NCBI RefSeq assembly: GCF_018397995.1
Contig: NZ_BBQH01000031.1
Span: 1 to 60,593 of the forward strand
From: Rhizomonospora bruguierae
GTDB lineage: Bacteria; Actinomycetota; Actinomycetes; Mycobacteriales; Micromonosporaceae
Length of the DNA: 60,593 nucleotides
Reading direction: 5' to 3'
The position numbers and the translations under genes are program-made. Below, piece after piece: positions 17,393 to 33,000 of this stretch. Below the pieces are notes generated by a model that was not told the DNA's origin, searched no databases, and was given only the letters and a program-made list of their open reading frames with translations. The first letter of the stretch is position 1. Every line of letters begins with the position of its first letter.

Positions 17393-18304
17393 TCACCGCT
17401 CCGGTCCGGCACCCACCTTGCGCAGCAGGCCCTCCTGCACCGCGCTGGCGATGTGCCGGCCGTCGCGGGTAAGCATGCGGCCGGTGGCCAGGCCCCGCGC
17501 CCCGGACGCCGACGGGCTCCAACAGTCGTAGAGGAACCACTCGTCGGCGCGGAACGGGCGGTGGAACCACAGCGCGTGGTCGAGGCTGGCGCCGACGACG
17601 CCGCCCGGACCCCACACCTCGCCGTGCACCGACAGCACCGAGTCGAGCAGGGTCAGGTCGGAGGCGTAGGTGAGCGCGCAGGCGTGCAGCAGCGGGTCGT
17701 CGGGGAGCTTGCCGTCGATGCGCATCCACACCCGCTGGTGCGCCTGGGCGGGCCGGTCGCCGGGCGCGACCCAGCCGGGCTCGCCGACGTAGCGGGCGTC
17801 GATGGGGCGCGGAATGATCGCCCAGAGACCCAGCCGCTCCGGGTACCGGGCGAGCCGGTCGGCCATCGTGGGGACGTCCTCGGGCGGGGGCACGTCCCGC
17901 GGGGTCGGCGCCTGGTGGTCCAGGCCCTGCTCGGCCCGGTGGAACGAGGCCGACATGAAGAAGATCGGCTTGCCCTGCTGGAGCGCCACCGAGCGGCGCA
18001 CCGAGAAGGAGTGGCCGTCCCGGACCCGCTCCACCGCGTACTCGATCGGCTCGCTGGGATCGCCGCCGCGCACGAAGTACCCGTGCAGCGAGTGGACGTG
18101 GCGCTCCGGGTCGACCGTGCGACCGGCGGCGACCAGCGCCTGCCCGGCGACCTGGCCGCCGAAGACCCGCTGCGGGCCGATCTCCGGGCTGATCCCGACG
18201 AACGTCATCGCCCCGATCTGCCGCAGGTCCAGCACCTCCAGGAGCTGGTCGACGGCGGCCTGACCGACCACCGGACCGGGGGCGCCGGGACCGCTACGGC
18301 TCAC
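17393..18304 (-). CDS. tesB: Acyl-CoA thioesterase II
   Basis: Hydrolyses acyl-CoA to free fatty acid and CoA. The 303-residue protein is a tandem hotdog thioesterase: first hotdog with RVFGGQVAGQALVAAGRTV and SLHGYFVRGGDPSEPIEYAVERVRDG, second hotdog with SVLSVHGEVWGPGGVVGASLDHALWFHRPFRADEW split across residues about 225-265. This is the TesB architecture. The GTG start at 18304 overlaps the pyk TGA (GTGA), so it is coupled to pyk. The pyk-tesB adjacency is the same as Rv1617-Rv1618 in M. tuberculosis, which supports orthology. A housekeeping role in acyl-CoA pool control is likely. Confidence 0.94.
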   Translation of the reverse strand: MSRSGPGAPGPVVGQAAVDQLLEVLDLRQIGAMTFVGISPEIGPQRVFGGQVAGQALVAAGRTVDPERHVHSLHGYFVRGGDPSEPIEYAVERVRDGHSFSVRRSVALQQGKPIFFMSASFHRAEQGLDHQAPTPRDVPPPEDVPTMADRLARYPERLGLWAIIPRPIDARYVGEPGWVAPGDRPAQAHQRVWMRIDGKLPDDPLLHACALTYASDLTLLDSVLSVHGEVWGPGGVVGASLDHALWFHRPFRADEWFLYDCWSPSASGARGLATGRMLTRDGRHIASAVQEGLLRKVGAGPER

Positions 18305-19752
18305 GCGCTCAGCGGGCGGACCGACGCCGGGTCCACCAGCGAGCCGAGCTGGTGGACGCGCAGGGTGTTGGTGGAGCCGGGGGCGTTCGGCGGGCTGCCC
18401 GCCACCACGACCACGTAGTCGCCGGGCTTGCCGCGGCCCAGGCCCAGCATCGCGTGGTCCACCTGGCGGAACATGTCGTCGGTGTGCTGCACGAACGGCA
18501 CCAGGAACGCCTCGGTACCCCAGGAGAGCGCGAGCTGGTCGCGGACCTCGGCGACCGGGGTGAACGCCAGCAGCGGCAGCTCGCAGTGCAGCCGGGACAG
18601 GCGGCGCACGGTGTCGCCGGTCTGCGAGAACGCCACCAGCGCGATCGCGCCGGTGTTGCGGGCGATCTGGGACGCGGCCACGGTCAGCGCGCCGCCCCGG
18701 GTGCGGGGGTCGTGCTGGAGCCGGGGCACGTGCAGCGAGCCCGCCTCGGTCGTCTCGACGATCTTCGCCATCGTGCTGACCGTGAGGATCGGATACTTGC
18801 CGACGCTGGTCTCCCCGGACAGCATCACCGCGTCCGCGCCGTCCAGCACCGCGTTCGCCACGTCGGACGCCTCGGCGCGGGTCGGGCGGGAGTTCTCGAT
18901 CATCGAGTCGAGCATCTGGGTCGCCACGATGACCGGCTTCGCGTAGTCCCGGGAGAGCTGGACGGCTCGCTTCTGCACCAGCGGAACCTGGTCCAGCGGC
19001 AGCTCGACGCCCAGGTCGCCGCGGGCCACCATGATGCCGTCGAAGGCGTCGACGATCGACTCCAGGGCCTCGACCGCCTCCGGCTTCTCGATCTTCGCCA
19101 GGACCGGGCGGCGCCGCTCCTCCTCGTCCATGACCGCGTGCACCTGCTTGATGTCCTCCGGCGAGCGGACGAACGACAGGGCCACCAGGTCCACGCCCAG
19201 GCGCAGCGCGAAACGCAGGTCCTCGGTGTCCTTATCGGACATGGCGGGCACGCTCACCGCCACGTTCGGCAGCGAGACGCCCTTGTTGTTGGAGACCGGG
19301 CCGCCCTCGATGACCAGGCACCGGATGTCCGGGCCGTCGACCTCGGTGACCTCGACCGCCACCTTGCCGTCGTCGATCAGCAGGCGGTCGCCGACCTTCA
19401 CCTCCTGCGGCAGCTTCTTGTACGTGCAGGAGACGCGCTCGGCGGTGCCGACGACCTCCTCGCTCGTGATGACCACCGAATCGCCGGTGCGCCAGTCGAC
19501 GGGCCCGTTCGCGAACCGGCCCAACCGGATCTTCGGGCCCTGCAGGTCGGCCAGGATGCCGACGGCGCGACCGGTCGCCTGGGCGGCGGCGCGAACCCCC
19601 CGGTACACCTGCTCGTGGTCGGCGTGGGAGCCGTGGCTGAAGTTCAGCCGGGCCACATCCATGCCCGCTTCGACCAGGGCGCGCAGGCGTTCCGGGGAGG
19701 ACGTCGCGGGGCCGATGGTGCAGACGATTTTCGCGCGCCGTGTCACGCCCAT
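18301..19752 (-). CDS. pyk: Pyruvate kinase
   Basis: Converts phosphoenolpyruvate and ADP to pyruvate and ATP. At 483 residues it has the family length. It starts MGVTRRAKIVCTIGPATSSP, has substrate-loop residues ARLNFSHGSH, the B domain, LVALSFVRSPEDI, the signature LAKIEKPEAVEALE, ARGDLGVELP and ATQMLDSMIENSRPTRAEASD. The C-terminal allosteric domain (GALTVAASQIARNT onward) is complete. ATG 19752 has GGAGGAG 10 bases upstream; an upstream in-frame start at 19797 is unlikely. It heads the pyk-tesB-rrf2 operon. The gap upstream (19753-19941) contains the esterase terminator and presumably the pyk promoter. Confidence 0.97.
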   Translation of the reverse strand: MGVTRRAKIVCTIGPATSSPERLRALVEAGMDVARLNFSHGSHADHEQVYRGVRAAAQATGRAVGILADLQGPKIRLGRFANGPVDWRTGDSVVITSEEVVGTAERVSCTYKKLPQEVKVGDRLLIDDGKVAVEVTEVDGPDIRCLVIEGGPVSNNKGVSLPNVAVSVPAMSDKDTEDLRFALRLGVDLVALSFVRSPEDIKQVHAVMDEEERRRPVLAKIEKPEAVEALESIVDAFDGIMVARGDLGVELPLDQVPLVQKRAVQLSRDYAKPVIVATQMLDSMIENSRPTRAEASDVANAVLDGADAVMLSGETSVGKYPILTVSTMAKIVETTEAGSLHVPRLQHDPRTRGGALTVAASQIARNTGAIALVAFSQTGDTVRRLSRLHCELPLLAFTPVAEVRDQLALSWGTEAFLVPFVQHTDDMFRQVDHAMLGLGRGKPGDYVVVVAGSPPNAPGSTNTLRVHQLGSLVDPASVRPLSA

Positions 19753-19899
19753 CAGGCTAGTCTCCTCCGGGCCGGCGCCGGGGCCGACCCCTCTCATCCA
19801 CCAGGGCCCGGGCGGGCATCGTCGGCCGCTCGCGAGACAGCTTAACCAGGGCGGTGTGAGCCGGGGACCTCCCGGGCGAAGGCGCCGTGCCGGACGCGC

Positions 19900-19929
19900 G
19901 ACCGCCCGCCCCGGCCGGGGCGGGCGGTC
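19900..19929 (-). terminator. Terminator after the SGNH esterase
   Basis: A perfect 30-base palindrome: GACCGCCCGCCCCGG (19900-19914) followed by its exact complement (19915-19929). It lies 12 bases beyond the esterase stop on the minus strand. Its extreme GC content makes a very stable hairpin. Confidence 0.75.
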
Positions 19930-19941
19930 ATGGAACCGCGG

Positions 19942-20751
19942 CTATCCGACGGCGGCGGTCAGGGCGGCCAGATAGCCCGAACGCTGCCCGGTGGCGTTCG
20001 GGTGGAAGGCTCCGGTCAGCGCGGTGATCCCATTGATCCACGGGGACGAGCCGCACACCCCGTGGCCGGCGAAAATCGAGCGCACGTCCACGAACGTCGC
20101 GCCGGCCGCCGCGGCCCGGGACCGGATCACCGTGGCGAGCGTGTCCGCGCCGGTGTTCAGCGCCTGCCGCTTGGCCACGCTCATCCCGAGCAGGCCGCAA
20201 CCGGCGCTGCCCGTCTCGAACAGCCGCGGGTACCCGAGCACCACCAGCCGGGCGCCCGGCGCGCGGCTCTTGACGGCCGCGTACGTGCGGTCGAGCCGGC
20301 CGGGCAGGATCGTGCTGGCGTACGCCGTGCTGGTCGCCACGGCGGCCCGGCAGGCGTCGTCGGTGGCCAGTTGGCAGGTGCCGACGACGGCCACGAAGCC
20401 GGCGTCGTTGCCGCCGATCGTGATGGTGACGAGGGTGGTGGCCGACGTGATCGAGGAGAGCTGGCCGGCGAGCACGTCGTCGGTCGTCGCCCCGCTGCAC
20501 GCGGCGAACGCGAACGACGGCGAGCTGTGGTTCGCGGCCCACAGCGGGCCGTACGCGACCGAACTGCGCGTGCAGCCCGACCCGTCGTACGAGCCGGCGC
20601 CGACGCCGGAGGAGTAGGAGTCGCCGAGGGCGACGTAGCGGTCGGCCAGGGCGGCCTGCGCGGGTGCGGTGGTAACCAGGACGGCGGCGAGGCTGCCGGC
20701 GGCGGTCAGGGTCAGCGCGAGGACGGCGCGGACCAGCGGGCGAAGCGGCAT
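19942..20751 (-). CDS. Secreted SGNH/GDSL esterase
   Basis: 269 residues with a clear Sec signal peptide (MPLRPLVRAVLALTLTAAGS to APAQAA, cleavage near residue 33). The mature enzyme opens with block I YVALGDSYSSGVGAG (nucleophile Ser), has block III GGNDAGFVAV and block V FHPNATGQRSGY (catalytic His). A conserved Asp is not placed three residues before the His, as in the Streptomyces lipase/esterase group that manages with a Ser-His dyad. Six cysteines suggest three disulfides, fitting an extracellular enzyme. It probably hydrolyses lipid or acyl esters outside the cell. It is monocistronic, flanked by terminators on both sides. Confidence 0.9.
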   Translation of the reverse strand: MPLRPLVRAVLALTLTAAGSLAAVLVTTAPAQAALADRYVALGDSYSSGVGAGSYDGSGCTRSSVAYGPLWAANHSSPSFAFAACSGATTDDVLAGQLSSITSATTLVTITIGGNDAGFVAVVGTCQLATDDACRAAVATSTAYASTILPGRLDRTYAAVKSRAPGARLVVLGYPRLFETGSAGCGLLGMSVAKRQALNTGADTLATVIRSRAAAAGATFVDVRSIFAGHGVCGSSPWINGITALTGAFHPNATGQRSGYLAALTAAVG

Positions 20752-20958
20752 GGACCACCTCCACGAGGGGCGACGGGGATCGCCTCGTGGCCGCGCGCGT
20801 GGCCGAGAGGGTGCGGGGGTTACTGCCGGGTAATGCTATCGAAACAATTAAATCTATGGAAGTACTTGGGCGAATCGGCGGCGGGCGCGGGCGCGGGCAG
20901 CGGGCGCGGGCCAGCGCAGCACGCGGGCCCGGGGGCCCGGGTGCCGCCGCCGCGCGGC

Positions 20959-20986
20959 GCCCCGCCCCGCGGTCGCCGGGCGGGGC
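20959..20986 (-). terminator. gltBD terminator
   Basis: GCCCCGCCC (20959-20967) and GGGCGGGGC (20978-20986) form a perfect 9-bp stem with a 10-base loop, 11 bases beyond the gltD stop. The AT-rich patch at 20840-20870 nearby is probably the esterase promoter region. Confidence 0.7.
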
Positions 20987-20997
20987 GGCCGAGCCGA

Positions 20998-27007
<6,010 letters not shown>

Positions 27008-27157
27008 CTGGCCTCCTGACGTCGATTTGTGACTACGGGGGGTCGGGACGACGTCGGCCCTGGGGGGTACTGAGTGTACGTTAAGGCTGCGGGTGGCCCG
27101 CCACCACGAAAGAATCACATGGACCCGGCACCCACCCGGCGGCCCGAATCGGCCCGG

Positions 27158-27163
27158 TATCCT
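27158..27163 (+). promoter_or_regulatory. Possible -10 box for a leaderless GNAT transcript
   Basis: TATCCT (TAnnnT pattern) ends seven bases before the GNAT ATG, the spacing expected if transcription starts on the A of the start codon. No ribosome site lies before that ATG, which fits a leaderless mRNA. No -35 element is evident. Confidence 0.3.
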
Positions 27164-27169
27164 CGCGCG

Positions 27170-28000
27170 ATGAGCGACTCGGGCACGACGGGTGCGCTAC
27201 TTTCGCGACTGGAGACCTTCTACGACGCGGCACCGCGGGACCGCGCGCGGGTGGAGGACTTCGGCTCGCTGCTGCTGTTCGTGAACGAAGGACCGAGCTG
27301 GCCGTTCTACGCCCGACCAGCGAGCCGAACGGCCATACCTGATGCGGCGGACATTATGGCAGTCCGCGCCCGGCAGCGCGAACTGGGCCTGCCCGAGGCG
27401 TTCGAATGGGTCCACGACCTGCACCCCGACCTGCTCGCCGTGGCCCGCTCCGCCGGCCTGGTCGTGCTCGAGGCCCCGCTGCTGGTGCTCGACCCGGACG
27501 CCCTGCCCGCCGCGACGGACGTTCCGGTGCGCCTGCTGGACCCGGCCGCCCCGGCGTTCCCCGCCGACGTGGCCGCGCGCCGCGCTGTGGCGGCCGTCGG
27601 CTTCGCCGCACCCGGCACCGCCCGCGCCGCCGAGGGCCCCGACGAGCGCGACGCCGCGCTCGCCGAGCCCACCGGGGCCGGCCTGGCCCACGAACGCCAA
27701 CGCCATCTCGACGGGCGCGCCGTCTCCGCGCTCGTCGAGGTGCCCGGCGAGGGCGCCGTCGCCAGCGGCTACGCCCAAGCCCTCGACAGCGCCGCCGAGA
27801 TCGTCGGCGTCGCCACCCTCCCCGCCGCCCGCCGCCGCGGCTACGCCGCCACCCTCACCGCCGCCCTGGCCCGCCGCCTGCTCGCCGACGGCGTCACCAC
27901 CGTCTTCCTCTCCGCCGGCAGCGACGACATCGCCCGCGTCTACGCCCGCGTCGGCTTCCGCCGGGTCGGCACCGCCTGCATCGCCGAACCCACCGCCTGA
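27170..28000 (+). CDS. GNAT-family N-acetyltransferase
   Basis: 276 residues. The C-terminal half (about 165-276) is a GNAT fold: the acetyl-CoA motif A reads [20 protein letters not shown], followed by [17 protein letters not shown] and [14 protein letters not shown]. The N-terminal half ([36 protein letters not shown]) resembles the degenerate first domain seen in other two-part actinobacterial GNATs. ATG 27170 is used; in-frame codons upstream to 27074 lack coding bias. The substrate is unknown. It is divergent from gltB and ends at a long hairpin shared with the DUF397 gene. Confidence 0.85.
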   Translation: MSDSGTTGALLSRLETFYDAAPRDRARVEDFGSLLLFVNEGPSWPFYARPASRTAIPDAADIMAVRARQRELGLPEAFEWVHDLHPDLLAVARSAGLVVLEAPLLVLDPDALPAATDVPVRLLDPAAPAFPADVAARRAVAAVGFAAPGTARAAEGPDERDAALAEPTGAGLAHERQRHLDGRAVSALVEVPGEGAVASGYAQALDSAAEIVGVATLPAARRRGYAATLTAALARRLLADGVTTVFLSAGSDDIARVYARVGFRRVGTACIAEPTA

Positions 28001-28024
28001 TCCGAACTGGTCCAGCTCCGCGCC

Positions 28025-28063
28025 GCAGAAAGTCCCCCGCCATAAAGGCGGGGGACTTTCTGC
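28025..28063. terminator. Bidirectional terminator between GNAT and DUF397 genes
   Basis: A perfect 17-bp stem, GCAGAAAGTCCCCCGCC at 28025-28041 with its complement at 28047-28063, and loop ATAAA. The A-run and T-run in the outer arms make it a good intrinsic terminator in both directions. Confidence 0.9.
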
Positions 28064-28070
28064 TTCTGGC

Positions 28071-28265
28071 TCAGTGGTTTGCCTTGACGTCCTCAATGAA
28101 CTCCCGCCAGACCTCGCGAGAGAACGTCAGGGCAGGCCCGGCCGGGTCCTTACTGTCGCGCACGCCGACCACGTTGGGCAGGTTGTCGGCAACCTCGACG
28201 CAGTTACCGCCGTTACCACCGCTCCGCGTGCTCTTGCGCCAGATGGCGCCCGTGAGATCACTCAT
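28071..28265 (-). CDS. DUF397 protein
   Basis: 64 residues with the complete DUF397 pattern: GAIWRKSTRSGGNGGNCVEV, VVGVRDSKDP, GPALTFSREVWREFIEDVK. Such proteins are paired with XRE regulators in Streptomyces and relatives (the WhiJ and AbaA type loci) and are thought to antagonise them, possibly by direct binding. Here the start overlaps the XRE stop by 8 bases, so the pair is co-expressed in the usual order. It is closed by the strong terminator. Confidence 0.93.
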   Translation of the reverse strand: MSDLTGAIWRKSTRSGGNGGNCVEVADNLPNVVGVRDSKDPAGPALTFSREVWREFIEDVKANH

Positions 28266-29136
28266 GGTGACCGCTCCCCCTGATCGACTGCATCACTTTC
28301 TCCGATTCTCTCTCATCCAGCGCCAGAGCTTCTAGCGACTTCCAGGCCCGTTCGTACGCGGCGACCTCGGCCGGCTTGTCCAGGTACAACGCACCGGTCA
28401 GTGACTCGCAGTAAACGGTCGTTGGCTCTCGATCGCCGTTGCCGTTGCGGGCCGGGAAGCCCAGGATTACGAACGAGCCAGCCGGCGAGGCCAGGTGTGG
28501 GCCGGTCGCCGCCGGCAGCACGCGGATCGCGGCCGTCCCGGCCCTGCCTACACCAATCAGGTGGTCAAGCTGCTCCGCCATCGCCTGCCCCGGTAGGCGG
28601 GCCCGCAAGACGTGCTCGGCGATGATCGCCGTCAGCTCTGGGGCGGACGGGAGGTAACGCGCCAGCAGCTTCTGGCGCTCCAGCCGCATGGCGACGGCCT
28701 TCTCCACGTCCTCGGGTCGCCGGCCGGGCTCGGTTCGCATGACGGCCGCCACGTAGGCGGGAGTCTGGAGCAGGCCCGGGATGAGGTTCAGTTCGTAATG
28801 CCGCAGGGTGTCGGCTGCGGCCTCCAGCCCCACGTACAGTTCGAACCAGGTGGGCACGGCGTCCCCGTAGGACTGCCACCAGCCCCGCGAGTTGGTCTCC
28901 CGGGCAAGGCTCATCAGGGCCTGGGTCAGCTCGTCCGTGCAGCCGTACAGCCGGCACATGTTGGCCACGTTCATGGCCCGGACGGCGTTCTTGCCCTGCT
29001 CGATCCGGTACAGCGTCGTGCGGTGCACCTCCAGTTGCCCCGCCGCCGCCTCGAAGGTGATCCCGGCCGCCTCGCGGGCCTGGCGAAGGTACCGCCCAAG
29101 CTGCCGGCGCGGGACGCTGGACCCCGCATCGCTCAT
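28258..29136 (-). CDS. XRE-family regulator with DUF5753 domain
   Basis: 292 residues. The helix-turn-helix occupies about residues 10-65 (QLGRYLRQAREAAGITFEAA, RTTLYRIEQGKNAV). The DUF5753 sensor-like domain follows (WFELYVGLEAAADTLRHYEL, IPGLLQTPAYVAAVMR, HLASPAGSFVILGFP, VYCESLTGALYLDKP). This is the standard WhiJ-like partner of DUF397. ATG 29136 has GGGGGAG five bases upstream, so the 10-residue extension to 29166 was dropped. It is divergent from two small plus-strand genes; the region between them is dense in GCAC/GTGC motifs that may be its operator. It probably controls development or a local function. Confidence 0.92.
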   Translation of the reverse strand: MSDAGSSVPRRQLGRYLRQAREAAGITFEAAAGQLEVHRTTLYRIEQGKNAVRAMNVANMCRLYGCTDELTQALMSLARETNSRGWWQSYGDAVPTWFELYVGLEAAADTLRHYELNLIPGLLQTPAYVAAVMRTEPGRRPEDVEKAVAMRLERQKLLARYLPSAPELTAIIAEHVLRARLPGQAMAEQLDHLIGVGRAGTAAIRVLPAATGPHLASPAGSFVILGFPARNGNGDREPTTVYCESLTGALYLDKPAEVAAYERAWKSLEALALDERESEKVMQSIRGSGHHE

Positions 29137-29169
29137 TGGCTCCCCCAATGGGTGTAGGTGTTGCATCCC

Positions 29170-29240
29170 GCACGCCTGAATGTCGCACTGTGCCGCACCC
29201 TAGCAAAAGTGGTGCGACTTGCACTGCACCATATTGCACC
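29170..29240. promoter_or_regulatory. Cluster of GCAC/GTGC motifs, probable XRE operator
   Basis: Within 71 bases there are eight GCAC or GTGC tetramers, including GTCGCAC (29182-29188) and its inverted copy GTGCGAC (29212-29218), then GCACTGCAC and TTGCACC. The cluster sits between the divergent XRE gene and the small plus-strand operon, where a regulator controlling both sides would bind. Confidence 0.5.
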
Positions 29241-29369
29241 ACAGTCCAGTGTGGCCGATGCTACCCGCAGGGCGCGGCGCCAACCTGCTGTGCAGTTACC
29301 GCTCCCCGGCGATACAGCACTACCACGCGGTTGGCGTCGCGCCCACACACTCACCGAGGGGAGAGCGCC

Positions 29370-29708
29370 ATGCCTGACCGCGCCGCGTGGTACTTCCGCG
29401 ACCACCACCGCAACCAGCCCATCGAGTACGACCGGCACCGGCCGCTCGTCCAGGTTGGACAGGTGGTCGAGCTTGACCGGGCCGACTACCTGAACGGTCG
29501 CGGCAACCTCAAGCTCCGCATCACCCACGTCCCACCCGAAGCGAGTCATCCGTCAATCGAATGGGTGCGCCTGCTCGGCGTCGAAGTGCTGGCCGACAAG
29601 GACGGCGCGCACCAGAACGTCGTCGTCCGCGCGGACGCACTGCGCCAGCAACAGCCTCCCGCCCCGGCCGCTCGGCCCGAGTCGCTCGCGGATGAGGACG
29701 AAGCGTGA
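29370..29708 (+). CDS. Hypothetical protein, 112 residues, divergent from the XRE regulator
   Basis: Not recognised. It starts MPDRAAWYFRDHHRNQPIEY, has a likely small beta-rich core (VQVGQVVELDRADYLNGRGN, LKLRITHVP, WVRLLGVEVLAD, QNVVVRADAL) and ends in a polar Gln/Pro/Ala/Asp tail. Charged and aromatic residues are frequent and there is no signal or membrane segment. ATG 29370 follows GAGGGGAGAG, a good ribosome site. The stop overlaps the next start (GTGA), so it is coupled to the small HTH gene. Its position opposite a DUF397/XRE pair suggests the pair regulates it; the function is open. Confidence 0.75.
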   Translation: MPDRAAWYFRDHHRNQPIEYDRHRPLVQVGQVVELDRADYLNGRGNLKLRITHVPPEASHPSIEWVRLLGVEVLADKDGAHQNVVVRADALRQQQPPAPAARPESLADEDEA

Positions 29709-29998
29709 TCGTTGTTGACTGGAGCCCGCGCCAGATACAGGCGCTGCGACTCGCGCACCGGATGTCGATGACCGACTTCGGTCGGACGCTGGGGCTCTCG
29801 CACGGCTCGGCCGGTCAGTGGGAACTGGGGGCTCGGCGTCCCACCCTGTTCAATCGGGCACTGCTTGACGAGCTTCTGCGCCGGGCGGACCGGGAAACGC
29901 AGGAGCGCTTCCTGGCCATGGTGCAGGGCACGATCCCCCGGGATTGCTGGGGAAGACCCGCACCACCCCGGCGAGTGCAGCGCCCACCGTGCGCCTAG
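29705..29998 (+). CDS. Small helix-turn-helix protein
   Basis: 97 residues. Residues 8-60 read as an XRE/plasmid-type helix-turn-helix: PRQIQALRLAHRMSMTDFGR, LGLSHGSAGQWELGARRPT, FNRALLDELLRRAD. Tryptophan in QWELG is the usual end of the recognition helix. The C-terminus is Arg/Pro-rich. The GTG start overlaps the preceding stop by four bases. It could be a DNA-binding partner or antagonist of the divergent regulator, which is inference. It is convergent with the AfsR-like gene, with a 64-base gap showing only weak dyad symmetry. Confidence 0.72.
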   Translation: MIVVDWSPRQIQALRLAHRMSMTDFGRTLGLSHGSAGQWELGARRPTLFNRALLDELLRRADRETQERFLAMVQGTIPRDCWGRPAPPRRVQRPPCA

Positions 29999-30062
29999 AA
30001 ACACAGAAAGGCCCCCGCGCCTGTCGTTCGATCATCGGGCACCGGCGGGCGCGCGTCGTGGG

Positions 30063-33000
30063 TCAGAAGTAGGCGTACGTGGGGTTGGCGCGGTCCGCGA
30101 GGATGCCGTCGAGCGGGGTGTCGCGGCCGGCGTCCAAGGCGGCGTCGAAGGCGGCGTCGCCGAGCACGGCGCGCAGGGCGGCCTCGGTACCCAGCACGTC
30201 GGCGCGCTCGCAGGCCGGGATGGGGGTGCCGATCTCGGCGTGGATGCGGGCCGCGGCACCGAGGAGGCGGGCCGCGCGGCGGGGGGCGCCCTCCTGGCGG
30301 GCGACCTCGGCGAGGGCGCACAGCACGCTGGCGGTGCGCCAGCGGTCGCCGACCTGCCGGTGCACGCGCAGGCTCTCGGTGAGCAACTCGCCCGCGCGGG
30401 CGGTGTGCCCGGCCGCCAACTCGACCAGGCCGCGCAGGTTGTGCGCCCACGCCACGCCCTCCGGGAAGCCGAGCGACGCGTACCGCTCCAGCGACGCGTC
30501 CAGCAGCGCGGCGGCCCGGTCGCCGTCGCCCCGGTAGTGGGCGACCGCGCCCAGGTGGGTCAGGGCGTCGGCCATCGCCTCGCCGTCGCCGAGCCGCTCG
30601 AAGCGGCGCAGGCAGGCGCGCAGGCGGGGCTCGGCACGGTCGAGGTCGCCGCGCAGCCAGGCGGTGAAGCCGCGCAACTGCGTCATCCGCGCCTCGCCGG
30701 ACTCGTCGCCCAGTTCGGCGTACTCGACGGCGGCCAGGTCGAGGTGCTCGGCGGAGGCGGCGTACTCGCCCCGCTCGCGGGCGATCGAACCGAGGATCGA
30801 CTCGGCCCGGGCGCGGCCGCGCCGGTCGCCGATGCGCTCGCAGTCCGCGCGGGCCCGCTCGGCGTGCCCGGCGGCGGCCGGGTAGTCGCACAGCAGCATC
30901 GCCAGCATGGCCGCGCCGATCGCGGCCGGGGCGCGCAGCGCCGGCGGCGCTGCGCGGTTGCGGTCCAGCGCCGCGGCCAGCCATCCGCGCCCGTCACGGT
31001 AATGGCCGCGCAGCCGGCAGTACGAGGCGAGCGCCGTCGCCAGGCGCAGGTCGCCGTACCCGCCGCCGGCCTGCTCGGCGGCGAACCAGGCGGTGGCGGC
31101 CAGCAGGTTGGGCCACTCGGTACCGAGCACCGCCAGCGCGCGGGGCAACTCGGGGCCGGCGAGTTCGGCGTCGCAACGCTCGGCGACGGCCAGGTAATGC
31201 CCGGCGTGGGCGGACCGGGCGGCCGGCTCGTCCCCGGCGGCGAACAGCGCCAGCTGGGCCACCCGGCGGACCGTGCCCAGCAGCCGGTACCGGGTCTCGT
31301 GGCCGCCGGCGGGCTCCACCAGCGAGGCGCGGACCAACTCGTCCAGCGCCTCGGACGGGTCAGGCGGCGCTCCGGGCGAGCCGAGCGCCACCGCGGCGGC
31401 CCGGTCGAAGGTGCCCGGGAAGACGGCGAGCCGCGCGAACAGGGCGCGGGACGGCGGGCTGAGCAGGTCGACGCTGGACTCGACCGCGGCGGTCAGCGTG
31501 CGGTGCCGCTCCGGGGCGGTCGGGTCGCTGCTGCTGAGCAACCGCAGATCGGCCCGGACCCGGGCGGCGATCTGCGGCACGTCCAGCACCGAGGTGCGGG
31601 CGGCGGCCAGTTCGATGGCCAGCGGCAGGCCGTCCAGTTCGGCGCAGAGCGCGGCGACCGCCGCCGCGGCGGATTCGGGCAGCGGCCGCCCGGTGCGGTC
31701 GCGGGCCCGGTCGAGGAACAGCCGGCTCGCCGGGTACTCGGCGAGCCCGTCGAGGGTGTGCCCCTGACCCGGGTGGGGCGTGGACAGCGGCGGGACGGCG
31801 ACCACCTTCTCGCCGCGGATACGCAGCGGGCTGCGGCTCGTGGCCAGGACCCGCACCCCCGGGCACCGGTCCAGCAGCCGGTCGACCAGGTCCGCGCAGG
31901 CGCCCAGCAGGTGCTCGCAGTTGTCCAGCACCACCAGCGGTGCCGGCCCGGACGAGTACCGGGCGACGATGCCGCTGACCGGGTCCAGGCCGGGCTCGTC
32001 GCGGACCGCGAGCGCGGTGGCGACCGCCGCGGGTACCCGGTCGGCGCGGTCCACGGCGGCGAGGTCCACGAACGCGGCGGACCGGCGGGAGGACGGGTCG
32101 TCAACGGCCCGACGGGCGGCCGCGACGGCCAGCCGGGTCTTGCCGCAGCCGCCCGGTCCGGTGAGCGTCACCAGGCGGGCGTCACCGAGCGCGCCGGCCA
32201 CCTCGGACAGCAGCCGCTCCCGGCCGATCAGGCTGGTCAGCGGGATCGGCAGCGGGGCCAGCGAGGGGTACTCCCCGGAGGCGGGCTCGGCCGGCGCGGC
32301 GCCGCTCGGCTCCGGCCGGGCCGCGGGCCGGGCCGCCGGCTCACCCAGACGCCAGTCGGCGCCCAGTTCGCCCCGCTCCGCGGCCAGCGCCAGCTCCCGC
32401 AGCCGGGCACCGGGCGGCACGCCGAGCTGGTCGGCATAGGCGGCGGTGGCGCGCTCGTACGCCTCGGCAGCGGCCCGCCGACCGCCGGTCAGGTACGCCG
32501 CGACGACGACCAGTTCCCAGAGCCGCTCCCGCACCGGGTGCGCGACCAGGACCGGCGCCAACCCGTCCACGTCGGCCCGGGCGGCGGCGAGCGCCGCGTC
32601 CGCGATGTGCGCGCTGTCCGGCGGGGCGACCGGCGCGCCCGACGCGTCCACGGCGGCCCAGGCCAGCCGCAGCGAGCAGGCGACCCGCTCCTCGATGGCG
32701 CTCAGGCGCAGCTCGCGCAGGCGGGTGACCTGCGCGGCGGCCCACCCGTGCACGGCGACGCCGGACAGCGCCTCCACGGCCGGGTCGCGGGGCCACAGCC
32801 GCAGCGCCCGCTCGAAGCCGTCGAGGGCGGCGAACAGGTCACCGGCGCGCAGGTGGGCAAGCGCCCGGGACACGCCGCGCTGGAACCGCGCCACGTCCAC
32901 CCGGTCGCCGTGGACGAGCCGGAAGTCGTCCGGCGCGAGGAACGCCGACAGCCCCGCCTCCGCGAACGCCGACCGCAGCGCGCCCGCGGCGGGCCGGACC

